Part shown: positions 24,671-34,325 of the stretch, piece by piece
Layout: the number at the start of each line of letters is the position of its first letter
Numbering within the stretch: position 1 is the stretch's first letter
From: Gemmataceae bacterium
GTDB taxonomy: Bacteria; Planctomycetota; Planctomycetia; Gemmatales; Gemmataceae
Assembly (NCBI GenBank): GCA_009691845.1
Contig: SIAJ01000016.1
Coordinates: 1 to 64,000 of the forward strand
Direction of reading: 5' to 3'
Length of the DNA stretch: 64,000 nucleotides
Made by a program: the position numbers and the translations under genes
Notes under the pieces: model-generated
Told to the model about the DNA's origin: nothing
What the model saw: the letters and a program-made list of their open reading frames with translations, nothing else
The model's database searches: none

Positions 24671-27346
24671 CTATTCGGGTGGCACGCCTGCCGGCTTGCC
24701 GTTCACAGCCGCCTTGAAGAGCTTACTTGACTTGTCGTACATCAGAAAGCTCGCTGGCTCTGTAGGGTTTAAGGACACAACTGCGTCTGCTTCTGGGATC
24801 GACACTAGTATGTTGGCTGGCATACTGCCGAGTTGTATGCCCGATGAGTAAACGTTGTTGTTCGGAATGGCCACAAGGAAATTTTTGATATTCGCAAGAG
24901 CGACTTGGTCGAACAACCCGACATCCATGGGTGACTTGCCAGTGAACAAGTTCTGAGCCAGTGTGATTCGCGTTCCGGTCCCGGATTTGGGTTGATTCAT
25001 TTCCTCGAATCGTAACGCTGACCCTGTGGTCGAATAGAAGGTGTTTCCCTCGATATTCACCTGCCAAATCGCCGTCTTCTCGCTTGTGGACTTTCGAAAC
25101 CAGACTCCATTGCCGACATTCCAAACGCGACAGTGCTTAATCTCGATTGCCGCGGCGGGGCCCTCGAACTGAAAAGCGGCCGCAGTAAACCGGCCTTCCA
25201 GCGTGCAGTTCTGAATCAACACGTTCCTGCTGGAGCGTAAGGGAGCGGCGGCGAAGAGCACTCCCGACTTCGATTCCTTGCCACCCGAATTCGCGAAGCG
25301 GCACCTGCGGATCGTGGCCGGGCGGTTGTCGAGACCAACACAGTCGTAGATCAAGAGAGCAGCCTGGGTGGCGTTCAGCATCGCCACCTTTTCGAGAATG
25401 AGATCCGGGCAATGACCGGAGATCTTCACGGCATTCGCGACCAGGCCGCCGCAGTCGAATGTGATTCCGGAAACCCATGCACCTTCGGTATCGTAGAGTG
25501 TCAGCAAGACACCCTCCTCCTTCGAGCCCCTATAGCTCGAAGGCACCCTCCAGATCACTTGTTTCCCTTCGGCCGCCTGGAGGATGAGGCCTTTGGTTCG
25601 AGTCACGGCCCCAATATCTTCCCATTCGTCGTCCTTGATCACGATCGTGTCCCCGGTCTTAAAATCCGCGACCGCCTTTTGCAGGGAGGGATAATGCAGT
25701 GGGGCACCGCCCGGGTTCTTCGTGAGATAGAGTGTTCGCGGTTCGGTCGCACCAGGAGCAGACGGCTTGGATTTTTCGCGAAAGCCAAACCAATAGGCAG
25801 CGATTGCGCCTCCACTAATTAAGATCACACCCGCGACCAGCAAGAAGATCAGCCCCATCGATGATTGAGTCTTCTTGCCAAGCCGCTTCTCGGACTTCGG
25901 GGCGACCTTGCGAGCCTCAACAGGCTTCTCGTCGACAGGCTTGTTTTTTACCCGACGACTCGATTGATCGCGTTTCGTCCGATCCGTATCGGCACGTCGG
26001 GAGCTGGCGGTCTCGGCACTGATCACTTCCCAGATGGGAGTTCCCGGTGTCGAATCGGGGAATGGCTCCACGACTGGAACCGGCCGATTTCGTTGCGTAT
26101 CGGCCTCCGCGACTGAAGTGATCGGATGTGCGCGAGCGAGCGAGCCACTACTGGGATCCGGAGTGGGGGCCTTCCCGCTTCCGTGAGAAGGCATCGGTGT
26201 AAGCGGAGCGGTCACAATGGTCCGTGGCACGACCGAGATGGCCACCGGACCACTCGCTGTTCCCTGTGCGGCAGCGGAGAGCCGCGGCATCTCATCCTCG
26301 GGCGGAGGGCCAATGGGAGTCTGTGTGAAGGGAAGCAGGGCTTCGGCGAGTTGCCCGGGAGTCGCGAAACGATCCTCCGGCTTCTTGGCCATCATCTTTT
26401 CCAAGACGGTTGCCACGCTTTCAGGAACTTCGGGCCGGATCTCCCGGATTGGCTTCGGCATTCGCGTTTGATGCCAAAGAAGTTTCTGGGCGATCGTACC
26501 CTCGGCGAACGGCGGACTGCCCGAGAGGAGAAAATAGAAGGTGGCACCTAGCGAATAGATGTCGGCTCGCCCATCGACGCCGTGGCTGTCGATCGCTTGC
26601 TCGGGTGCAAGATAGTCCGCTGTGCCCAACACGGTTTCGTCGTATTTTTTGGTCAGCAGATCTTCGTCATCGTTGAAAAAACGGGCCAGGCCAAGGTCGA
26701 GGATTTTGACCACGCCGGTTCGATCGACGAGAATGTTTCCTGGTTTGATATCGCGGTGAATGAGCCCGTTCGTATGTGCGTGTTGCAGGCCGACCGCCGA
26801 CCAGTACATGTAGTGGCAGGCCCGGGTCACATCCATTCGTTTGGATTTCCGGATCATCTCCTGCATGTTGGCCCCGTCCACGTACTCCATCACCAAAAAA
26901 TGCAGGTTGGCGTCCTGATCGATGTCGTAGGCGCGAACGATGTTGATATGGTCGAGGGCGGCAACCGCGCGGGCTTCACGATAAAAGCGATCCAGGCTGG
27001 AAGGGTCTGCGGCCTTCTGGGCAGGCAATACCTTCACGGCCACCCGGCGACGCATGAGCTTGTGTTCGCAAAGGAACACCTGGCCCATTCCGCCGGTGCC
27101 GATTTTCTCCAGGACCTTGTACTTGCCGATTGTGAATCGCTTCCAGCGACCCTGGAGAAACTGTTCGGCCTGGAAATATGTGAGTAATCCGTCGCGAACG
27201 AATAGGCCGGCTAGCCCGCTTAATTCATTGGGAGTGGCCGAATCGTCCTTGAGTTTCTGGACGTACGGGAACAATCGTGTTTCGTCGAGGACACCGCTCT
27301 TGCGTATCAGCTCAACAAATTCATCGACTGTCGAGGGAGCCGCCAT
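24671..27346 (-). CDS. Ser/Thr protein kinase with TM helix and beta-helix tail
   Basis: The protein has 891 residues from the ATG at 27346 (MAAPSTVDEFVELIRKSGV); a second Met 14 codons upstream is possible. The kinase domain spans ~70-340: KIGTGGMGQVFLCEHK (P-loop), AVKVLP (Lys), HRDIKPGNILVD (catalytic Asp) and DLGLARF. A Pro/Thr-rich juxtamembrane linker follows (~345-510), then one membrane helix (~513-535, MGLIFLLVAGVILISGG). The outer region (~545-885) has the repeated short strands of a parallel beta-helix (NVLIQNCTLEGRFTAAAFQF). It is a Hanks-type kinase whose sensor domain lies outside the membrane. It is divergent from the coiled-coil gene at 27754. Confidence 0.92.
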   Translation of the reverse strand: MAAPSTVDEFVELIRKSGVLDETRLFPYVQKLKDDSATPNELSGLAGLFVRDGLLTYFQAEQFLQGRWKRFTIGKYKVLEKIGTGGMGQVFLCEHKLMRRRVAVKVLPAQKAADPSSLDRFYREARAVAALDHINIVRAYDIDQDANLHFLVMEYVDGANMQEMIRKSKRMDVTRACHYMYWSAVGLQHAHTNGLIHRDIKPGNILVDRTGVVKILDLGLARFFNDDEDLLTKKYDETVLGTADYLAPEQAIDSHGVDGRADIYSLGATFYFLLSGSPPFAEGTIAQKLLWHQTRMPKPIREIRPEVPESVATVLEKMMAKKPEDRFATPGQLAEALLPFTQTPIGPPPEDEMPRLSAAAQGTASGPVAISVVPRTIVTAPLTPMPSHGSGKAPTPDPSSGSLARAHPITSVAEADTQRNRPVPVVEPFPDSTPGTPIWEVISAETASSRRADTDRTKRDQSSRRVKNKPVDEKPVEARKVAPKSEKRLGKKTQSSMGLIFLLVAGVILISGGAIAAYWFGFREKSKPSAPGATEPRTLYLTKNPGGAPLHYPSLQKAVADFKTGDTIVIKDDEWEDIGAVTRTKGLILQAAEGKQVIWRVPSSYRGSKEEGVLLTLYDTEGAWVSGITFDCGGLVANAVKISGHCPDLILEKVAMLNATQAALLIYDCVGLDNRPATIRRCRFANSGGKESKSGVLFAAAPLRSSRNVLIQNCTLEGRFTAAAFQFEGPAAAIEIKHCRVWNVGNGVWFRKSTSEKTAIWQVNIEGNTFYSTTGSALRFEEMNQPKSGTGTRITLAQNLFTGKSPMDVGLFDQVALANIKNFLVAIPNNNVYSSGIQLGSMPANILVSIPEADAVVSLNPTEPASFLMYDKSSKLFKAAVNGKPAGVPPE

Positions 27347-27753
27347 CTGCCCACCTGGTATCGATTCGCTGGCGGTCCGACCGGACACAGCGTGGATTGT
27401 TCAACTCAGAAAACCCGTGCGCCGGCGCGGCAGGCACTGGTGAATCGAGGCTGCCCAGCTATGCAATCGGAACGTGGATCAGTCCCGGCTGAAGCTCCAG
27501 CTATGGTATAGTGCAAATTCTGGGAGCGCGGGACAGGTAATTTCAAGATTCGGCAAAGTCCCACAATCCATGTCCTTTTGCCTTCTCGAGCGGAGGGGCA
27601 ACTGCCGACTCACACCAATTAGTGGCCGAATGCCTGGTTGATGGAGACCGCTTCCGCTCCCACTTCTTCCATGTTCCGTACTTTCCGATTGCTTTGCACC
27701 AGGTTTGGAAGATAATAACGAATAGGGCAAAGAGTCCGGAGGAGGCCTGTTCG
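27347..27753. other. Divergent intergenic region
   Basis: This is 407 bases between the kinase and coiled-coil genes. No gene is seen. A TATAGT hexamer at 27507-27512 lacks a good -35 box. AGGAGG before 27754 is the ribosome site of the plus-strand gene. Confidence 0.4.
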
Positions 27754-29448
27754 ATGGCAACCACTACCTTGGCATCCCGAATCCTGCAGGTGCGCAGGCG
27801 TCTGTTTATTCAGACGCTGTTCAACCGCCTCGGGTTGGCATGGGGACTTGCTCTTGCTCTTGGGTTGCTCTGGCTTTTGCTGGGGCCAGTGGTGATGCCG
27901 AACGGTCCTCCTCTTCTGAAGTGGGCGGTTCTCGGCGGGGCGGCTGCCCTGGGAACTGTCGCGGCCCTCTGGACATCGATTCGCTCCGTCCCAACTCCGC
28001 TTTCCGCGGCATTGGCCATCGATCAGCGATACGCTCTGAAAGAGCGTGTCACGACGGCGTTAACCCTAACGACACACGATCAGACTTCCTTGGCGGGACA
28101 GGCCTTACTTGCCGATGCGAATTCGCGTTTGGAAAAGGTGGCCGTAAGAGGGCAGTTTCCCGTCCGCGTCGGCTTACGAGCCCTTTTTATCCCAGCTCAG
28201 ATGATCGCAATCGCAGTTCTTGCACTGTACCCGCCAGCCGTTATCACAATGCTCGCAGGAAGCGGCGGAAAGAAGGAGGATGACAAGGGCGCGGTTGAAG
28301 GGCAGGATAATCCTGCCAAGCCGATCACGACGAGGCCGTTTATTCGCCCTCCAGTTGAACGCCCCAACAAATCGGACGAACTTCGCCAGTTGGAGGCGGA
28401 ACTCGACAAACTCTATGCTGAGCACAATCGAGAGGCTGGGCCAAATAGCGAAAAGCCCGAGCAGGTCCGCCAGCGCCAGGAGAAGATCGCGTCCGCCGAG
28501 GAGAAACTCCGGAAACGCGAACAGGAGATGGCCGAGAAGTTCCAGAAACTTCAGGAGCAGATGGACAAGCTAACGGAATTGGACAACGGCGAGGCCCGCC
28601 GGGATGGCATCGCGAAGGATTTCGCCGAGGCCTTGAACAAGGGTGACTTGAAAAAAGCCCAAGACGAACTCGATCGCCTAAAAAAGAAAGCCAAGGACAA
28701 GAAACTCGATGAGAAGGACCAACAGCAGTTGACGCAGCAGCTCAAGGACATGGAGGACAAGGTCGACAAGCTTCAACGCGAACAGCAGGAGAAAAAACAG
28801 AAACTGAAGGATCTGATCGACCAGGCGAAGAAAGAGAATCGCGATGCCGACAGCCTGGAACGCGAGTTGAAGAAGATGGAAACAGAGGAACAGATGCCGA
28901 AGGAGTTAAAGGATCTGGCGAATTCGATGAAGGCGGCCAAGCAAGCCCTCGACCAAAAGGACTTCGACGGACTCGCCGACAAACTCGGCGAAATGTCGAA
29001 GCAACTTGGAGACATCCAGGACGAACTTCAGGACCTGGAGGATGTTCAAGAGCATCTGCAAAATCTGAAGCAAATGAAGAAGGAAGGCTGCAAGGAGTGC
29101 GAGGGGGAAGGGAAAGGCAATTCCGGCAAGAAGGACAACGCGAATGGATACGCCAAAGGGGCGTCGGGCGATCGACTTGAGAACAAGGACGCCAAGTCCA
29201 AGGAAGGCGAAGAAAAGCGAATTCGCGGCTACTTCGACCCCAAGGGCCGCAAGGCCTACGGTGGGTCAACGACCGGACCTGCTTTCAAGAAAGCATCGAG
29301 CGCGGAAATGTCCGGCGAGATCAACCAAGCCGTGCAAGAAGCCCCGGAGGCCGTCGAGGTGCAACGACTGCCGAAGGCCGCCAAGGAAATGGTGAAGGAG
29401 TACTTTGAGAAACTGGGTGGGCAGGCACCACCCCCGCCTAAGAAATAG
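27754..29448 (+). CDS. Membrane-anchored acidic/basic coiled-coil protein
   Basis: The protein has 564 residues from the ATG at 27754 (AGGAGG upstream). Two hydrophobic helices at ~24-46 and 50-72 and a third at ~150-175 anchor it. Residues ~200-440 are a long charged coiled coil (RQLEAELDKLYAEHNREAG, KKAKDKKLDEKDQQQLTQQL). A KECEGEG patch follows, then a conserved-looking C-terminus (IRGYFDPKGRKAYGGSTTGP, KAAKEMVKEYFEKLGGQ). Such proteins occur widely in Planctomycetes, and I do not recognise a characterised function. It is divergent from the Ser/Thr kinase and could be a partner or target. Confidence 0.75.
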   Translation: MATTTLASRILQVRRRLFIQTLFNRLGLAWGLALALGLLWLLLGPVVMPNGPPLLKWAVLGGAAALGTVAALWTSIRSVPTPLSAALAIDQRYALKERVTTALTLTTHDQTSLAGQALLADANSRLEKVAVRGQFPVRVGLRALFIPAQMIAIAVLALYPPAVITMLAGSGGKKEDDKGAVEGQDNPAKPITTRPFIRPPVERPNKSDELRQLEAELDKLYAEHNREAGPNSEKPEQVRQRQEKIASAEEKLRKREQEMAEKFQKLQEQMDKLTELDNGEARRDGIAKDFAEALNKGDLKKAQDELDRLKKKAKDKKLDEKDQQQLTQQLKDMEDKVDKLQREQQEKKQKLKDLIDQAKKENRDADSLERELKKMETEEQMPKELKDLANSMKAAKQALDQKDFDGLADKLGEMSKQLGDIQDELQDLEDVQEHLQNLKQMKKEGCKECEGEGKGNSGKKDNANGYAKGASGDRLENKDAKSKEGEEKRIRGYFDPKGRKAYGGSTTGPAFKKASSAEMSGEINQAVQEAPEAVEVQRLPKAAKEMVKEYFEKLGGQAPPPPKK

Positions 29449-29578
29449 CAAGACGCTTAGTCGAAAAGCTCGAGGCGGTGACTCGATGAATCCAGATTCG
29501 CGATCACCGGCTCGGTCCCCACTAGAATCTGGCCACTTCTCGGTCATCGACGCTGGTTGCACGGGAGTCATTTTTTTG

Positions 29579-30069
29579 CGTTAACGGCTTCGATTAGCAC
29601 TTTCCCACATCGAAGCTCGACCGCCGCCTCGGTGGCATTCGCAGTTCTTCGCTCATTTTTTTGGACGCGTGTACATAGGCCTTGTACTTGCTGACAAGAA
29701 TGTCGATCTGTGTTCTGTGAGCCGGAGCAACGGAAAAATCAACCGTCCAGTAATATCGCCTTCCATAACCAGCTTGACCTCTCCGGAAATGTAGGCATAA
29801 AGTGCCTTGGTAAATCGCCGATCAATCGGTCACGTCGCCGGATTGGCAGTCAGTAATGCCGGATCCGGCACACCGAGCGTGGCGGTAGCCTCTTTCTCTC
29901 CGGTGTTTTTCAAGGTGAGTGTGAGTTCGGGTGGGAGAGGGTCCGTGCTACCAACCAGATCGTGGCCCAACCGGGTTTCCTGGAAAAATAGCCGATCGTA
30001 GCACGAAAGCAAGCGATTTTTGGAGAGTTCATGATCGCCACGATATCGACACAAGCCGGCCCGTCTCAA
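29579..30069 (-). pseudogene. Possible decayed protein gene
   Basis: On the minus strand one frame reads coding-like sequence (FFQETRLGHDLVGSTDPLPP, LTLTLKNTGEKEATATLGV) before a TGA. The next frames continue with ISGEVKLVMEG and YYWTVDFSVAPAHRTQIDIL, then KYKAYVHASKKM. Each segment looks protein-like, but they are split by stop codons and at least one frame change. The start region overlaps the 5' end of the MFS gene, so this cannot be a normal active gene. I see no known family, and most of the stretch 29449-30030 is otherwise empty. Confidence 0.3.
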
Positions 30070-31566
30070 GTCGCACCTCGTGCCGGTCTGGCGCTGGCCT
30101 TGCTGCTTGGCATTAACCTGTTCAACTACATCGATCGACAGGTACTGTCTGCCGTGTTGCCGCGACTGGAGTTGGACGCGGACTTGTTTCGACCCGATGA
30201 CCCGAACCTCAAGTCCAAGCTGGGCTGGCTGACGACGGCGTTCCTTGTCTCATATATGCTCCTTTCGCCAGTTTTCGGCAAACTTGCTGAAAGGCGCTCC
30301 TGCTGGGTTCTGGTTGGGATCGGCGTCATCCTCTGGAGTCTGGCCAGCGGTGGTTCCGGCTTGGCCGTGGGCTACTTGGCCCTACTGTTGACGCGTTGTC
30401 TCGTTGGGGTGGGAGAGGCGGCTTATGGGCCTGTCGCGCCGGCGATGTTATCCGATCTCTACCCTGAACGAAAACGCGGGCGGATCATGGCGTGGTTTTA
30501 CTTGGCCATTCCCGTTGGGAGCGCGCTCGGATTTGTGATAGGAGGACAGGTCGCGGATACGTCCCTCGGCTGGCGAGGCGCGTTCCAGGTGGTGGTTATC
30601 CCGGGGCTAGTGCTTGGAGCCCTCTGCTTTTTCATGCGAGCCCCGAGGCAAACCAACCAGGAACTCCGGGGGAAACCTGCTTCCTGGCGAGTGGTTTTGA
30701 GAGAACTCAAGGGCGTACGATCCTTCGTGTTTTGCTGTGCCGGCATGACCTGCACCACGTTCGTTCTGGGCGGCGTGGCGGCGTGGGCTCCCTACTACAT
30801 TTTCGAACGAGAAGCACGCTTTGAAATCACCTCGCCAGCGTTGGACAAGATGGCGGAGTTACGCTCGACCGATAGCACTCCCGTGTTACCTTCCGAAGTT
30901 ATGCAAAAACTTCGACTGCTGGTCTCGGCAGAGAGCCTTTCCACCGAGGAATTGAAGGCGGCACTGACACGGAGCGAGCTGACCCAGGATGAGCGAAAGC
31001 AGTATCAACAAAGGATTTTTGAAGGGGTGACTGCGAAAGGTTCCATCTCCCTTGGCCGAGTGGGACTGATCTTCGGTGGGATTGTTGTCATCTCGGGATT
31101 GGTCTCGACCTTATTGGGCGGCTGGCTGGGGGATGCCCTCAAAACGCGTTTGCGCGGGTCGTACTTCAAGGTCTGTGGCTACGGCGCTTTCATTGCGTTT
31201 CCGCCGTTCGTTGCCATGTTGTTTGTGCCGTTCCCTTACGCCTGGGGTTGCGTCTTCCTCGCCGTATTTTTCCTGTTCATCAACACCGGTCCCGCGAACA
31301 CGATTTTGGCAAACGTGAGTCGGCACAATATTCGCGCTCGGGCGTTTGCGGTGAACATCTTCATCATTCACGCACTCGGCGATGCCATTTCGCCGCCGTT
31401 GATCGGGTGGGTCGGCGATCGGGCAAGCCTCGGGCTCGCCTTCCTCCTGTGCTCCGTGCTCATTATGGCTGCGGGTACGCTCTGGTTATGCGGCGCCCGG
31501 TACTTAGACGAAGAAACCGAGCGTATTACAGAGTCGGAGAGGACTCTGCATCCGACGGGGGCGTAG
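30031..31566 (+). CDS. MFS transporter, Spinster-like
   Basis: The protein has 511 residues and about 12 membrane helices. The opening LALALLLGINLFNYIDRQVL and the loop GKLAERRSCWVLVGIGVILW match major facilitator antiporters of the Spinster/sphingolipid-transporter type. GVGEAAYGPVAPAMLSDLYP is the conserved helix-4 region. A large charged insert at ~265-340 separates the two six-helix halves, longer than usual. The start ATG has GGAGAG upstream. The substrate is unknown. Its 3' end overlaps the convergent rhodanese gene by 41 bases. Confidence 0.85.
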   Translation: MIATISTQAGPSQVAPRAGLALALLLGINLFNYIDRQVLSAVLPRLELDADLFRPDDPNLKSKLGWLTTAFLVSYMLLSPVFGKLAERRSCWVLVGIGVILWSLASGGSGLAVGYLALLLTRCLVGVGEAAYGPVAPAMLSDLYPERKRGRIMAWFYLAIPVGSALGFVIGGQVADTSLGWRGAFQVVVIPGLVLGALCFFMRAPRQTNQELRGKPASWRVVLRELKGVRSFVFCCAGMTCTTFVLGGVAAWAPYYIFEREARFEITSPALDKMAELRSTDSTPVLPSEVMQKLRLLVSAESLSTEELKAALTRSELTQDERKQYQQRIFEGVTAKGSISLGRVGLIFGGIVVISGLVSTLLGGWLGDALKTRLRGSYFKVCGYGAFIAFPPFVAMLFVPFPYAWGCVFLAVFFLFINTGPANTILANVSRHNIRARAFAVNIFIIHALGDAISPPLIGWVGDRASLGLAFLLCSVLIMAAGTLWLCGARYLDEETERITESERTLHPTGA

Positions 31567-32110
31567 CGTTGATGCCACACGCCTTTCGCTCTCGATTCCA
31601 CGGCATCTTTCCCAGCAACATGCCCATGCCGCACCAGTCGGACATGCCCGCGAACACTAGCCCTGCTCCAACCAGGGCTGCAAGGCCGAGCAATCCCTTG
31701 TGAACGAAAATCGCGAGCCCAAAACTCAGCAGTATGATCGAGCCCGCAGCAATTCGCACTTGCCGCTCTAACGACATCGACTTACGACCACGAATGACAG
31801 GTAGGCCTGCCGCTTCCCAGGCGACAGTGCCGCCGTCCACGTTGACGACGCGCACGCTCGGATTGGTCGCAATGAGTTTCTCGCAAGCTTTTTGTCCACG
31901 GCTTCCGGTGCCACAAATCACATAGATCGCGTCGTCGGGTCCACTAAGGACTGCTGTCGAATCAAACCGATCCAGCGGGATGTTCGTGGCCCCCTTGGCA
32001 TGGACAGCCTCGAACTCCATCGGCATTCGGACGTCAATCAACCGGATCGGTTTCTGCTTGTTCAACTCCGCGAATGCGGCCGGGCTGATTGCTTCAATGG
32101 TCTGTGACAT
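31526..32110 (-). CDS. Rhodanese-DUF2892 membrane protein
   Basis: The protein has 194 residues. The N-terminal rhodanese domain (~5-115) carries the active-site Cys in YVICGTGSRGQKACEKL, which would take up a persulfide. Two membrane helices follow (IAAGSIILLSFGLAIFVHKG, LGLAALVGAGLVFAGMSDW), as in YgaP-type proteins with a DUF2892 domain. It sits at the end of a minus-strand sulfur cluster, 11 bases after the next rhodanese gene. The likely role is persulfide transfer or detoxification at the inner membrane. The 3' end overlaps the MFS gene by 41 bases. Confidence 0.9.
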   Translation of the reverse strand: MSQTIEAISPAAFAELNKQKPIRLIDVRMPMEFEAVHAKGATNIPLDRFDSTAVLSGPDDAIYVICGTGSRGQKACEKLIATNPSVRVVNVDGGTVAWEAAGLPVIRGRKSMSLERQVRIAAGSIILLSFGLAIFVHKGLLGLAALVGAGLVFAGMSDWCGMGMLLGKMPWNRERKACGINATPPSDAESSPTL

Positions 32111-32121
32111 GGTCGTGTTCC

Positions 32122-32517
32122 TTACTTGTCCGATTTGATGAAGCCTGCTTTGAGAAGATCTTCGTATCCCTCTTTCAGCGGTCGCACGTCATAACCGAGT
32201 TTCTTGAGAATATCCGCAGCTAACAGAGCTCGCCCGCCCGCCTTGCAGTGGCAGTAGATCACCTTGTCCTTGGCAAGATCCTTGGTGATGTCTTTTGGAT
32301 CCCCCTTCTTCAGCTTGCTGAGCGGCAGAAGCTGAGCACCCTTCAGGTGGCCTTCTTCCCACTCAGATTGCTCGCGAACGTCAAGCAGCACCGCCTTGTT
32401 GGCTTTCATCGCCTTCTGAACATCTGCCGGTGTGTCCTTGGTATGTTCAGCCGAATAGATTACGCCAGATGTCAGCAGCGGCATGAAAAGACCACTGAAA
32501 AACATAAGTTTACGCAC
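32122..32517 (-). CDS. Exported single-domain rhodanese
   Basis: The 131 residues begin with a signal peptide (MRKLMFFSGLFMPLLTSGVI). The rhodanese fold follows (KAVLLDVREQSEWEEGHLKG), with an active-site loop YCHCKAGGRA that holds two Cys. Rhodaneses move sulfane sulfur, usually to cyanide, sulfite or a thiol acceptor. This copy should act in the periplasm, while its neighbours act in the cytoplasm and inner membrane. It lies 12 bases after the CoA-disulfide reductase fusion on the same strand. Confidence 0.9.
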   Translation of the reverse strand: MRKLMFFSGLFMPLLTSGVIYSAEHTKDTPADVQKAMKANKAVLLDVREQSEWEEGHLKGAQLLPLSKLKKGDPKDITKDLAKDKVIYCHCKAGGRALLAADILKKLGYDVRPLKEGYEDLLKAGFIKSDK

Positions 32518-32529
32518 GATGAAGTCTCC

Positions 32530-34215
32530 TTAAGGAAGCGTGTTTGAAAGTCGGTCAACGGTAGCTTTCTGCCAGGTCTTGTAGGAGCCCGTCAGATTTC
32601 GGCAGCGAAAGCCGTGCTGTTGCAACATACGACAGGCAATGTACGATCGCTGGCCAGAAGCACAATGCACGAGCAACTCGCGATTGCGGGGCAACTCTGA
32701 AATTCTCTCTCTCAGTTCGGGAAGCGGCACGTGTACCGAGTTGGCAATCGAGCCAGCGGCACGCTCTTGAATATCACGAACATCGAGAATCGTAACGAGT
32801 TCGGGATCGAGCTGCTCGACCTCGTGCCACTGGGCCACGCGCACGTCGCCAGCCAAGACATTTTGTGCAGCCATGCCGGCCAGGTTGATAGGGTCCTTCG
32901 CGGATCCAAACGGTGGAGCGTAGGCCAACTCCAAATCCGCCAGATCGTGAACCGTCATCCCAGCCTTGAGCGCGGTGGCAAGTACATCAATGCGTTTGTC
33001 GACCCCGTCTTCGCCAACGGCCTGCGCTCCCAACAGCTTACCCGTGTCGGGAGCGAACAGGAGCTTCATTGCAATCGACTTTGCACCCGGATAGTAGCCG
33101 GCGTGGGAATTCGGATGCAGATGGACGACCTGATAGGGAATGCCCGCTTTCTTCAAGGTGGCTTCATTCGCGCCCGTGCTGGCTGCCGTCAGGTCGAAGA
33201 CACGAACGATGGCCGTGCCGAGCGATCCCTCGTAATTGGAATCACGGCCAGCAATGTTGTCCGCGACGATTCGCCCCATGCGATTCGCAGGCCCCGCGAG
33301 AGCCATTAGCGCCCACTTGCCCGTTACGAGATCCCGAACCTCGACCGCATCGCCGACGGCATAAATCGCCGGATCACTGGTTCGCAGATGATCGTCCACG
33401 CGGATACCGCCAAGTTCCCCAACCGTCAGCCCGGCTGCCCTTGCGAGCTTGACCTCCGGCTTGACCCCGAGCCCAAGGACGACCACATCCGCTGGGACCC
33501 GTCCGCCATTCTTCATCAGCACGACCGATGAGGCTGCATCGTCCTTCGTGGGCTCCTCGAAGCCAACAACCGGCTGCCCCAACAACAAATTGATTCCATG
33601 CTTTCGCAATTCCGCGTGGACGTATGCAGCCATTTCAGGATCGAACTGTATGAGCACCTGACTCGACGATTGAGCAAGCGTGACATCGAGCCCACGGCGT
33701 TTCAATTGCTCGGCCACTTCGAGTCCGATGTAGCCTCCCCCGCCGACAACGGCCCGCTTGGCTCTTTTGCTCGTTATCCAGTCGTCAATCCGTGTGAGGT
33801 CCGGAATGTTTCGCAAGGTGAAGATGCCCGGCCGATCGACCCCCGGTATCGGAGGAACAATCGGTGACGCTCCGGGAGACAGGACCAAAGCGTCATACCG
33901 CTCCTGATATTCCCTGCCGTTCGCCAAATCACGGACCGTCACGACCTGACTGGGCCGGTCAATCGAAACAACTTCGCTACGAATACGAACATCGAGATTA
34001 AAAACCGCTTTCAGTCGCTCAGGAGTTTGGACGAGCAACTTGTCCTTGGTCGCGATCTCTCCACTCAAGAAGTATGGCAATCCGCAATTCGCGAAGGAGA
34101 CGTGAGGCCCGCGTTCAAAAACGATGATCTCGGCCGACTCATCCAATCGGCGTAGACGGGCTGCGGCACTGGCACCTCCTGCAACACCGCCGACAATGAG
34201 AACCCGCATGGCCAT
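32530..34215 (-). CDS. CoA-disulfide reductase-rhodanese fusion
   Basis: The protein has 561 residues. The FAD-dependent pyridine-nucleotide-disulfide reductase part (1-450) has RVLIVGGVAGGASAAARLRR, the single redox Cys in VSFANCGLPYFLSGE and the NAD(P)H-binding VVGGGGYIGLEVAEQLKRRG. The C-terminal rhodanese domain (~465-555) has LLVHCASGQRSYIACRML with its active Cys. CoADR-Rhd fusions reduce CoA persulfide or polysulfide using NADH. It leads an apparent three-gene operon with two other rhodaneses, facing an ArsR-type regulator. The cluster likely handles sulfane sulfur or sulfide stress. Confidence 0.93.
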   Translation of the reverse strand: MAMRVLIVGGVAGGASAAARLRRLDESAEIIVFERGPHVSFANCGLPYFLSGEIATKDKLLVQTPERLKAVFNLDVRIRSEVVSIDRPSQVVTVRDLANGREYQERYDALVLSPGASPIVPPIPGVDRPGIFTLRNIPDLTRIDDWITSKRAKRAVVGGGGYIGLEVAEQLKRRGLDVTLAQSSSQVLIQFDPEMAAYVHAELRKHGINLLLGQPVVGFEEPTKDDAASSVVLMKNGGRVPADVVVLGLGVKPEVKLARAAGLTVGELGGIRVDDHLRTSDPAIYAVGDAVEVRDLVTGKWALMALAGPANRMGRIVADNIAGRDSNYEGSLGTAIVRVFDLTAASTGANEATLKKAGIPYQVVHLHPNSHAGYYPGAKSIAMKLLFAPDTGKLLGAQAVGEDGVDKRIDVLATALKAGMTVHDLADLELAYAPPFGSAKDPINLAGMAAQNVLAGDVRVAQWHEVEQLDPELVTILDVRDIQERAAGSIANSVHVPLPELRERISELPRNRELLVHCASGQRSYIACRMLQQHGFRCRNLTGSYKTWQKATVDRLSNTLP

Positions 34216-34247
34216 ATCAACCCCCTAGTCCCGCCTTGCATTTCGTT

Positions 34248-34294
34248 ATATACTATATCGACAACAATCAAGATAGACAATATCGCAATATCGC
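34248..34294. promoter_or_regulatory. Candidate ArsR operator region
   Basis: The divergent gap 34216-34325 is AT-rich in an otherwise GC-rich window. It holds the 11-base palindrome ATATACTATAT at 34248-34258 and a tandem duplication AATATCGC AATATCGC at 34279-34294. ArsR-type repressors bind such AT-rich inverted sites. No binding is shown; this is position and symmetry only. Confidence 0.4.
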
Positions 34295-34325
34295 TTAATA
34301 GCAATTCTTTGACTACGAGGGCACT

